29,632 nt of DNA, from positions 1 to 29,632 of the forward strand of contig JBCCEV010000034.1 of assembly GCA_039030125.1 (NCBI GenBank). The letters are read 5' to 3'. Position numbers and translations under genes: made by a program. Shown here one piece after another: positions 22,964 to 29,632 of this stretch. The notes under the pieces were generated by a model. The model saw only the letters and a program-made list of their open reading frames with translations, had not been told where the DNA came from and made no database searches. How positions within the stretch are numbered: position 1 is the first letter of the stretch; each line of letters starts with the position of its first letter. The stretch comes from JBCCEV01 sp039030125 (lineage in GTDB: Bacteria; Pseudomonadota; Gammaproteobacteria; Ga0077536).

Positions 22964-23419
22964 ATGCAGATCTGGGTTGACGCCGACGCGTGTCCAGTGG
23001 CGATTAAGGATATTGTATTGCGTGCGGCGACGCGCCGGCAGGTGAAAGTGATCTTTGTCGCCAATCAGTATCTCAATTTACCCGAGTCGCCCTATATCGA
23101 GTTTAAAAAGGTCGCCCCCGGATTCGATGTGGCCGACGATGAAATCGCGCAGCAGGTGGCTACTGACGATCTGGTGATCACCGCAGACATACCGCTTGCC
23201 GCCGAGTGCATCGAGAAGGGGGCCCATGCGCTCAGCCCACGGGGTGAACTCTACGATCCCGACACCATTGGTCAACGACTGAACATGCGTGACTTTATGG
23301 ACACCATGCGCGCCACCGGCATACGTACCGGTGGGCCGCCGCCTTTGTCCAAAGCCGATAGAATGACGTTCGCGAACCATTTTGACCGGTTGGTTACGCG
23401 GTTTGCGGATAAGCCCTAA
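22964..23419 (+). CDS. yaiI: YaiI/YqxD family protein (DUF188, UPF0178)
   Basis: A 151-residue protein of the DUF188 family, clear from the opening MQIWVDADACPVAIKDI, the central VADDEIAQQVATDDLVITADIPLAAE, GAHALSPRGELY and the C-terminal TGGPPPLSKADRMTFANHFD. The fold is PIN/NYN-like with conserved acidic residues (the DADACP and DIPLA motifs); the cellular function is not established. The ATG at 22964 gives the standard family N-terminus; the GTG at 22955 adds three residues. It is followed after 15 bases by the GFA-family gene. Confidence 0.92.
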   Translation: MQIWVDADACPVAIKDIVLRAATRRQVKVIFVANQYLNLPESPYIEFKKVAPGFDVADDEIAQQVATDDLVITADIPLAAECIEKGAHALSPRGELYDPDTIGQRLNMRDFMDTMRATGIRTGGPPPLSKADRMTFANHFDRLVTRFADKP

Positions 23420-23434
23420 GGCACGAGAGACGAC

Positions 23435-23788
23435 ATGGCTGAATATTCCGGTAGCTGCCACTGCGGCGCGATACACTTTACTTTTGAAGGTGAACCGATT
23501 GAACGAGGCCTGCGATGCAACTGCTCAATCTGCATCCGCAAGGGCGCAACCATGGCGCCGTATTTTGTGCCACCGGAGAATATGCATATTGATGCCGAGC
23601 CTGAGGTTATGAGCACCTATACCTTTGGTACGCATATTGCCAAGCATCACTTCTGCTCACGCTGTGGCATTTACGCTTTTCATGAAGCCATGCGCAAACC
23701 GGGTCACTTTCGAGTGAATCTGGGCTGCGTAGAAGGACTAGATGCGCCAAATCTACCTTTCGATGTGTTCGACGGCACTGCGCTTTAA
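23435..23788 (+). CDS. GFA family (CENP-V/glutathione-dependent formaldehyde-activating-like) zinc protein
   Basis: A 117-residue zinc protein. The two zinc sites are complete: C8-H-C10-G in the first strand with CSRC (C74, C77) near the end, and the C28-N-C30-x2-C33 cluster. Other family stretches are GSCHCGAIHF, NCSICIRKGATMAPYFVPPENM and HHFCSRCGIYAFHEAM. GFA proteins were named for formaldehyde-glutathione adduct chemistry, but most members have no proven activity, so only the fold is claimed. The gene lies 15 bases after yaiI and is probably co-transcribed. Confidence 0.93.
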   Translation: MAEYSGSCHCGAIHFTFEGEPIERGLRCNCSICIRKGATMAPYFVPPENMHIDAEPEVMSTYTFGTHIAKHHFCSRCGIYAFHEAMRKPGHFRVNLGCVEGLDAPNLPFDVFDGTAL

Positions 23789-23803
23789 CGATCAAACTTC
23801 CCG

Positions 23804-23962
23804 ATGTCTTTCTGGATTGCCGCTTGGCTGTTTCTTTTCTCGACCGTGTTGTTCGTCGCCACCCTTTCTGGTGCTGAAGAGCGCCGTAAGACCCTCCCGG
23901 TTACGCTGCTATCCGCCGCCACGATGATCGTCGCTGGCTGGATCATGTGGCGGGGTTTGTAA
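23804..23962 (+). CDS. Small two-helix membrane protein (52 residues)
   Basis: An ATG-to-TAA frame of 52 codons starting 15 bases past the GFA gene. It encodes one hydrophobic segment, SFWIAAWLFLFSTVLFVATL, a charged turn GAEERRKT, and a second hydrophobic segment, TLLSAATMIVAGWIMW, so a two-pass inner-membrane protein is expected. There is no clear ribosome site. The strongly periodic hydrophobicity with a charged turn is unlike random sequence, and the same spacing as the two genes before it suggests an operon. No family is recognised. Confidence 0.55.
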   Translation: MSFWIAAWLFLFSTVLFVATLSGAEERRKTLPVTLLSAATMIVAGWIMWRGL

Positions 23963-24221
23963 AAGGTTGAAAAAAATTTTGATCATTGCACCCCGCATTA
24001 CTGCTTTGCGGACGTTCCTATAAGACCTGGTATTTAACCGGGGTCATATCCAGCCAATCCCTGAGGAACTCGTAGGAGTAATTCCCGGGACTGGGTCTGG
24101 CTGCCGATCAGAGCTCGAGAACGACGTTCCGTTCGATATCTTCAAGTCTGCGACAAGCAATGACCGGCTAGCAGCTCGGGCGCTTCGTGTGCCCGAAAAC
24201 GAATTTATTGAACCCACTGGA
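23963..24221. other. Gap between the small membrane-protein gene and the RHS locus
   Basis: No convincing complete gene lies here. The forward frame that holds the next gene is already open from 24024. On the minus strand, a short stretch from about 24104 to the TAG at 24018-24020 reads SAARPSPGNYSYEFLRDWLD then MTPVKYQVL, which looks coding and may be the tail of a lost gene. A GACCTGGT-ATTTA-ACCGGGGTC imperfect hairpin sits at 24024-24045. The AT-rich stretch around 23963-23990 may hold the locus promoter, but no hexamer pair is convincing. Confidence 0.3.
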
Positions 24222-25220
24222 ATGGACGCCATGGCAATTCGTGATTTATCGCTCTACCTCCGCTCCCTAACCCGGTGGCTATTTCAGTTCGTTGTGACTG
24301 CGCGGAGTCCACGCCTGACGAAAGGCGATTTGGTTTGCGGTTTGTCATCGCGCGAATCCCATTCAAAGCTCAATGGCGCAGACCTGCGTGATCACAGCGC
24401 CGAAAATAAAGTCACAACGTCCGGCACGTCCAGCACGATTTCCAAAGTGGTGACGCTGTTGGTTCTCTTTGCTGCAAATGCGATTTGCGCGGCCAACGAG
24501 TTAGAGGCCAAACACACAAAATCGCTGACGCGGATCTCGCAGGGAATACTCGTGAGCCGAAGTTTGGCGAAACGTCGAATGAACGACGATCTAAGACAAG
24601 GACGGCAACTGGTCGATCGAGCAAAGAGAAACCTAAAAACGCTCGAGGACTCGCTGCTAGCGCTAAATGCGCCGTTCGGCGAGTTGCAAACAAAGATAAA
24701 CACCCCAAGCCTGGTTGTTCAAAACGGCACCGTAGTGACGCCTATGGGTCTGCTCGGATCTGAACAGCCGCCTTCGGGTCGAACAGCTTCACTGCTAGCG
24801 TACGAGGTCGACCCGGAACCCATTGCGGTTTTGGAAGATCTCGAAGCGCTTGCAGAACCAGAGCGCCAAAAGCGCGAGGACGCGGTCGGTCGCGCCGTTG
24901 CTGAGGTCCAAGGTGTACTTGGTGCATTGATTGCAAAACCACCGCTACAAGATGCTACTGGGCGTGGGGCCTCCACAAACATGGTCGCGACCGGGCGATC
25001 AAATTCGATGGCACCGCTGGAGAATCAACTTGGTAAGCACTTGAGTGACTTACAACGGGAAATTACGCAGCGGCACGGCGCCGGAGAGTTAACGCCGGCG
25101 ATGGTCGCCACGTTGCGAAGGCGGATTTCTCGGCAGACCCGGTTTGCCGAGGTCATTGCCGGCGCCCCGCCCACGATACAGACGCTTACCAAGCATTCAG
25201 GTGCAAGGGCGGCGCGATGA
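24222..25220 (+). CDS. Secreted helical protein of unknown family, partner of the RHS-repeat protein
   Basis: I do not recognise the family. The most protein-like part begins at a signal peptide, ISKVVTLLVLFAANAICAANE, whose cleavage would follow ICA. The mature part is charged and helical (LTRISQGILVSRSLAKRRMNDDLRQGRQLVDRAKRNLKTLEDSL), suggesting a coiled coil, followed by a Pro/Gly-containing middle and a basic C-terminal helix with LGKHLSDLQREITQ. About 73-85 residues precede the signal peptide from the ATG at 24222 or the GTG at 24189, which is odd; the real start may be lower, at a non-ATG codon near 24438, or the 5' end may be damaged. Its stop overlaps the RHS start (ATGA), so the two proteins are made together and are probably partners. 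Confidence 0.6.
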   Translation: MDAMAIRDLSLYLRSLTRWLFQFVVTARSPRLTKGDLVCGLSSRESHSKLNGADLRDHSAENKVTTSGTSSTISKVVTLLVLFAANAICAANELEAKHTKSLTRISQGILVSRSLAKRRMNDDLRQGRQLVDRAKRNLKTLEDSLLALNAPFGELQTKINTPSLVVQNGTVVTPMGLLGSEQPPSGRTASLLAYEVDPEPIAVLEDLEALAEPERQKREDAVGRAVAEVQGVLGALIAKPPLQDATGRGASTNMVATGRSNSMAPLENQLGKHLSDLQREITQRHGAGELTPAMVATLRRRISRQTRFAEVIAGAPPTIQTLTKHSGARAAR

Positions 25221-28200
25221 GCGCAGAGGGTAGAAGGCGTATCGCGATGGCGCATTTCGGAACAGTCGTTGCAATGGTGCTCTTAAGCTCGCTGGTTCAG
25301 GCGACCTGCATCAATGGTGGCGATCCGCATTTATGTGAAACTCGGGAGATCCTTTTTTCTGGTGCTGAAGCACAGCCGGTCGCCGACAAGGCCGCGGATC
25401 TGGGGTCGGCCGTTGCTATTTACGAATACCTTAGAAACAACGCGATTTACACCCCATATCACGGAGCGCGCAGCAACAGTGTAAACACGGTACTTGGCAT
25501 GCGTGGCAACGATGTTGATTTGGCGACAGCGTTTATCGCGATGCTGCGTTCACAAGGGATCAAGTCTCGTTACGCGGCAGGGCAGGTGCGCGTTGCCCGC
25601 GGCGAGTTGGCGAATTGGCTGGGGGTTATCGACCCTGGCCTAGCGGTTGAGGTTCTGCGCAACCAAGGTATTCAAGGCATCGATGACTCCGATCCTCAAA
25701 ACGTGAGCTTTGAGCACACTTGGGTCGAAGCTCTCGTCGACTATCATCGATATCGCGGCGCCAAAGCCGCGACAGCGAGTGGATGCGCAACCGAAGGCGA
25801 TGGCTGTCTATGGGTGCCGCTTGATGTTTCGTTTAAACAACGCGTGTTCGATGATACTAATCGCTTGGCGTTAAAGGAGCTGAATTTTGATTACGACGCT
25901 TACTACAATGCGCAAAACCCAGGTGATCCGGCGTTCCAAGCCGGCTTAAAGAATCTAAGTCCGCTCGAAATATTCGAACAGCAGGCGCTCGAATATCTAC
26001 GTCAAAACTATCCCGGTCTCACCCTCGACGATGTGATTGGAGATCGGGGTATTGTTGAAGATCGTTCAGGACTGCTCCCCGCATCCTTAGCGTACGAAAT
26101 CGTGAGCTTGGCTGGTCAATTCGATTCTATTGATGGCCATGACCTTGCCTCGATCACGCCGTGGCGAAAAATGCTTAACGCCTCGCTTTCGCTGGCCGAA
26201 TGTCCCAGCCTGAATATCAATGCAAGCGTTGACGTGTCCGAGCTGAGTACCAAGAAGCTGACGGTAACGCTGTTCGATGATGGTAACGACCTCACATTAG
26301 GTTACCGCCTGGATGGACAACAAGGGATTCTTCCTGCTTTTGTGCTCAATGGGTCGCTGCTGTGTAACGGAAGCCCCGTCACGTCAGGTACCCCACTTGT
26401 CATTGACCTCGAAATTGACGCGGAGCCCGGCCGCCCGCCAATTGCTGTTCGTTACGAAAATCTGATCGTAGGTGGTTACTATCTAATCGCGACGGGTGGG
26501 GAAACCTCAAACTGGACCCAAGTTGAGCGTGCGTTCGAACAGCTCCTTGAAGCAGATGAACAGTTTCCGATCGTTGTCGATACCGCGGGGGCCTTAGGTA
26601 CGCCCGACGAAGTTTACATCGACGAAAACGCAAGTGGCAGCGCCGACGCTGGAGACAGTAAGTTGGTTGAAAACCTGCCGGCTCAAGATGCTTTGACAGG
26701 AGGGTTGCTGTTCGTCGCACAATCCCTTTACTACACGCAACTGCGGGAAGACGCCGAAAGATACAGCACGCTCACCGGCATTGTTTCTCCCGTCTCTGCA
26801 TATCTCGGCGTTGTGAGCACCACCGAGAATGTCGAGTACATCGACGAACTGCCCTTCGCCATTACCCCCGATGGGCTTCTGATCGATCTCAAGGGGATCC
26901 GTCTAAACGGCACTTGGGAAATCGATCAATTAGAGACGTTCTCGAACCGTGGTTTCAAATTCATCGGTCACGTGGCTTCGTCGTTGGAGCATGAGGTTTG
27001 GCAGCAAATCACGGGATACGATGCCATATCCACCGTGCGTGGAATGCAGTTCGCTAGAGAACAGAACAAAACGCTGATAGATCTCAGATACGACGGCGGA
27101 ATAAACAATTTTCCTTCTGAGGTTTATAACCTGGGATTTAGCAACTCTGCGCCGGCGGATTTTCAGCAATTTGATTGGTCGATATTTGGGCGCGAATTGG
27201 TGTCGTGGCAATACAAGGGTTCGGATCCGAACGCGGCGTTCAATTTGTTCAATCCAGATATATCCGGTCTAACGCTATCGGATACGTCAACGAACCTCCT
27301 TACGTATACAGATGATAATGGCGCGGGATTGGGCTCTTACCATGAAACGCTCGAGTTTTATGATGCAGCTCTGACCTTCTACGACGCCCAGATCCCAACC
27401 GAGAATGATTTAAATCAATGGTCGCCGGCCCCACACGTCAGTTCCGACTATCAATCGTTCGATGTCCTGAGCACCACATCAGCAACGGCTGGCATTAATG
27501 TTAGTGCGGTTCGCGCGAGCAGCAACAGCTACCAATTCAACTTCGCGGAAACCACTGAGCTTAGCGACGGTGCCTACAGCGTTCCGGTTGTTGCGCGTTT
27601 AGGGCAAACAAATAACCAATATACGCTAGCTATCCCACTCAGTTTTACGGCAGGTTTCGTAAACGTCCAATCCGTAACGGCTGGCGGGAACTTTAACGTT
27701 GCGGCTTATTCTCAGAGCAGTGGGACGCTTACCGTTAATCTGTCCCAAAGCGGTGCTAACGGGAATGGCATTTACAACATCGTACTTCGGATCTGGGCGG
27801 GGCTGAGCTACGCTGATACCAATCCGATCGCAGTTGAGGTCTACAACAATCGTTTGGTCGCGTTCAATGGTACTTGGATAACGTATAACGACTTAGTTGT
27901 TGACGACATCTTCTCGCTCACCTGCCAGGGGTCTAGTTATCAGGGACTACCAAGCGCCTTGAAAGCGGTGTTGCAAACGTGCTTCGATTCAGTTGATACA
28001 GCCTACGGAGATTTTGACGATTTTCTCGACAAGGACCAAGGTTTCGACCCCACTACCTATGCGTTTCGCTCCACGTCCCTTGATATCGATGAATACGAAA
28101 TCGATTTCATCGTTAATGGTGTTCGAAACCACCTGTACCTCACCTCGGGCAGCGATATTCGCTATCTTTTGCCCGCAAGATTGCCTACGGATAGCAACTA

Positions 28201-29584
28201 TGTTTTCAGCACGTATTTAAGGGACACGTACTCAGCGGAAGGTGATCTTTCGAGTTCAACCTACGCCATCGCGAATTTCAGTGATCGCTTGGTCGCGGGC
28301 GGCGGATTCGTGACTGCCGACGAGGCAATCAACCCTGCGAACAATACAGACTTCGACAACGAGGTGTTTACGGATCTGAGTGTCGTTGCTGCGACCAACA
28401 ACGATTTAGTCATTACACCTTCGACCCTGGATCCGGTGTCGACGGTCACCGGCAACATGTATCACGATGAAACCGATCTCGAGATTAAAGGACGAGGTCT
28501 AAATTACGCATTAACACGCACCTATAACTCTGCAGACACGACCGATGGCCCGCTGGGTATTGGTTGGTCGCATTCCTACGGTATGACGCTAACCGCCAAT
28601 GATTATGGACAGTTCCCGAACGACACGACGGCGGTTGAAAATGCCAACGGCACAACATCGTCGATAACCTATCTCGACGAGCGCGGTGGTGAGAAGAACT
28701 ATGTGGTCGATGATGGTCCCGGCGGGGGCGGTAGCTACGCCGTAGCGGCGCCAACTGGTGTTTATGATTTACTGGCCCTGGATACACCGGCGGTTGGTCA
28801 GCACACGATCAGCTTTCGCAACGGCGTTGAGTACATTTTTGAAGGCGGCGATCTGAGAGTTCCTGGAACCACCGCGAGGCTGCTTCAAATTAGGGATCCC
28901 TATGGCAATGCGCTCAATCTCTCCTACGGATCGAACGGGCTGCTAGCGAACGTTATCGATAATCTTAATGTTCCGGGTCGCACTGGACTGACGTTTACGT
29001 ATTATCCCGAGCCCGGCCCGAACGCAAACAAACTGCAATCCGTTACCGATTGGGCGGGTCGCAGCATCAGCTTTCTCTACGATCCTTCTGATCGCCTTAT
29101 CAGAAGCACGAATTTGCGCGGTGATCCTATGGATTACACCTATCATCCAGAGAACGGGTTGCTCAATGAAATCATCCATCCTGAGGATCGTGGCAGGTCG
29201 AAGAAGCAAATGGCTTTTAGCTACTACGAGAACGGCCAGGCTTATGCTTACGTTGACCAACTAGGCCAGGAAGAGGCGCTTACCTACGATCTATTTAGGA
29301 AAACTACCCGCATCACCAATCCGCGCGGATACGCGAGCGAGCACCATTACGACGAGCGCGGAGCGCTGACCAAACTGGTCAGTAACGACGGCGCAATTCG
29401 GTTCTACGCGAATTCCGCCGATGGCGTTCGGTACGAAAAGATCGATCCTTTGGGGAATCGAACGTCCTATTCGTATCAGGCTAATCGCAGCCCGTCGGAC
29501 GACACGTCTATCTCGGATAATTTCGGGCGTATTTCTCGGGAGAGCGATGCGCTCAATCAAAGTGGATGGTTCTGTCACCGATGA
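25217..29584 (+). CDS. Secreted RHS/YD-repeat protein with an N-terminal transglutaminase-like domain (3' end interrupted)
   Basis: A very large exported protein, 1455 residues as read. Residues 1-29 are a signal peptide (MVLLSSLVQA); an ATG at 25247 is an alternative start. At about 60-210 a transglutaminase-like domain shows RGNDVDLATAFIAMLRSQGI, HTWVEA (His167) and WVPLDVSF (Asp203), but the Cys position holds Asp99, so it is probably not a transamidase. From about 300 to 1070 there is a beta-rich region with cadherin- or sandwich-like strands. From about 1078 the RHS entry domain (GNMYHDETDLEIKGRGL, GIGWSHSYGM) leads into YD repeats (DPYGNALNLSYGSNGL, DWAGRSISFLYDPSDRL). No RHS core, PxxxxDPxGL motif or toxin end is reached. 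The frame runs into foreign rpoB-like sequence near 29556, so its stop is artificial. Confidence 0.85.
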   Translation: MSAEGRRRIAMAHFGTVVAMVLLSSLVQATCINGGDPHLCETREILFSGAEAQPVADKAADLGSAVAIYEYLRNNAIYTPYHGARSNSVNTVLGMRGNDVDLATAFIAMLRSQGIKSRYAAGQVRVARGELANWLGVIDPGLAVEVLRNQGIQGIDDSDPQNVSFEHTWVEALVDYHRYRGAKAATASGCATEGDGCLWVPLDVSFKQRVFDDTNRLALKELNFDYDAYYNAQNPGDPAFQAGLKNLSPLEIFEQQALEYLRQNYPGLTLDDVIGDRGIVEDRSGLLPASLAYEIVSLAGQFDSIDGHDLASITPWRKMLNASLSLAECPSLNINASVDVSELSTKKLTVTLFDDGNDLTLGYRLDGQQGILPAFVLNGSLLCNGSPVTSGTPLVIDLEIDAEPGRPPIAVRYENLIVGGYYLIATGGETSNWTQVERAFEQLLEADEQFPIVVDTAGALGTPDEVYIDENASGSADAGDSKLVENLPAQDALTGGLLFVAQSLYYTQLREDAERYSTLTGIVSPVSAYLGVVSTTENVEYIDELPFAITPDGLLIDLKGIRLNGTWEIDQLETFSNRGFKFIGHVASSLEHEVWQQITGYDAISTVRGMQFAREQNKTLIDLRYDGGINNFPSEVYNLGFSNSAPADFQQFDWSIFGRELVSWQYKGSDPNAAFNLFNPDISGLTLSDTSTNLLTYTDDNGAGLGSYHETLEFYDAALTFYDAQIPTENDLNQWSPAPHVSSDYQSFDVLSTTSATAGINVSAVRASSNSYQFNFAETTELSDGAYSVPVVARLGQTNNQYTLAIPLSFTAGFVNVQSVTAGGNFNVAAYSQSSGTLTVNLSQSGANGNGIYNIVLRIWAGLSYADTNPIAVEVYNNRLVAFNGTWITYNDLVVDDIFSLTCQGSSYQGLPSALKAVLQTCFDSVDTAYGDFDDFLDKDQGFDPTTYAFRSTSLDIDEYEIDFIVNGVRNHLYLTSGSDIRYLLPARLPTDSNYVFSTYLRDTYSAEGDLSSSTYAIANFSDRLVAGGGFVTADEAINPANNTDFDNEVFTDLSVVAATNNDLVITPSTLDPVSTVTGNMYHDETDLEIKGRGLNYALTRTYNSADTTDGPLGIGWSHSYGMTLTANDYGQFPNDTTAVENANGTTSSITYLDERGGEKNYVVDDGPGGGGSYAVAAPTGVYDLLALDTPAVGQHTISFRNGVEYIFEGGDLRVPGTTARLLQIRDPYGNALNLSYGSNGLLANVIDNLNVPGRTGLTFTYYPEPGPNANKLQSVTDWAGRSISFLYDPSDRLIRSTNLRGDPMDYTYHPENGLLNEIIHPEDRGRSKKQMAFSYYENGQAYAYVDQLGQEEALTYDLFRKTTRITNPRGYASEHHYDERGALTKLVSNDGAIRFYANSADGVRYEKIDPLGNRTSYSYQANRSPSDDTSISDNFGRISRESDALNQSGWFCHR

Positions 29585-29632
29585 GATCGAATACCTGTCG
29601 GCCATCGATGAAGCCAACTACGTGATCGCTCA
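29559..29632 (+). other. rpoB: Internal fragment of RNA polymerase beta subunit gene at the window edge (probable chimeric join)
   Basis: In the frame beginning at 29559 the bases read KVDGSVTDEIEYLSAIDEAN and then YVIA, running off the edge. This is the conserved internal segment of bacterial RpoB (E. coli has [23 protein letters not shown]). The RHS protein is in a different frame here and its last residues (SGWFCHR) and stop read through this same DNA. No start or upstream rpoB sequence exists before it. The match over more than 20 residues is far too good for chance. A misjoined contig end is the simplest reading. Confidence 0.85.

Noticed and set aside
25217..29584. C-terminal toxin domain of the RHS protein
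   Set aside because: No RHS core signature is reached, and the final residues are out-of-frame rpoB DNA, so no toxin can be claimed.
1..29632. CRISPR arrays, tRNA/rRNA genes, insertion-sequence ends
   Set aside because: No regularly spaced repeats, no cloverleaf-like segment with conserved TTCRA loop, and no transposase-plus-terminal-repeat combination was seen by eye.

Overview
The window looks like a piece of a Gram-negative, probably gammaproteobacterial, chromosome or metagenomic contig. The evidence is a YaiI-type protein, GFA-type and YaiI housekeeping genes in short operons, a Tat signal, periplasmic c-type haems and strong AGGAG-type ribosome sites. The taxonomic placement is inference. 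No rRNA, tRNA, CRISPR array, insertion sequence or prophage gene was seen.

Region 1 (1-18.8 kb) is a dense catabolic island. A long minus-strand run from 11618 down to 259 carries, in order of transcription: a class C beta-lactamase-fold hydrolase, a single-chain biotin-dependent acyl-CoA carboxylase, a sulfotransferase, a two-haem cytochrome c, a Tat-exported LigB/DODA-type dioxygenase, an FMN (PPOX-fold) protein, a decayed Old-Yellow-Enzyme-type reductase, a VOC protein, a flavin monooxygenase like 2,6-dihydroxypyridine 3-hydroxylase, and the alpha and beta subunits of a Rieske ring-hydroxylating dioxygenase. Most junctions overlap or are a few bases wide, so they are probably co-transcribed. 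A divergent sodium:solute symporter, an N-acyl-D-amino-acid-deacylase-type amidohydrolase, an F420-type luciferase-like oxidoreductase with a DUF1330 partner, a glutathione transferase, a cupin and a classical SDR follow. Together they suggest uptake and oxidative breakdown of an aromatic or N-heteroaromatic compound; the substrate cannot be read from sequence. Three divergent promoter regions each hold a clean inverted repeat, and a near-perfect NemR-type box lies in front of the GST gene.

Region 2 (18.8-24 kb) is ordinary accessory and housekeeping content: a degenerate HDOD-like regulator, a second GST, a small unknown gene, two SAM methyltransferase-fold proteins, YaiI, a GFA-family protein and a tiny two-helix membrane protein.

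Region 3 (24-29.6 kb) is visibly less GC-rich and has different codon use. It holds a two-gene locus with ATGA overlap: a secreted helical protein of unknown family and a giant secreted RHS/YD-repeat protein with an N-terminal transglutaminase-like domain whose catalytic cysteine position is Asp. The RHS frame ends at an abrupt junction near 29556, after which the last ~75 bases encode, in another frame, an internal piece of RNA polymerase beta subunit (rpoB). This most likely marks a chimeric contig end, so the RHS stop codon at 29582-29584 should not be trusted.
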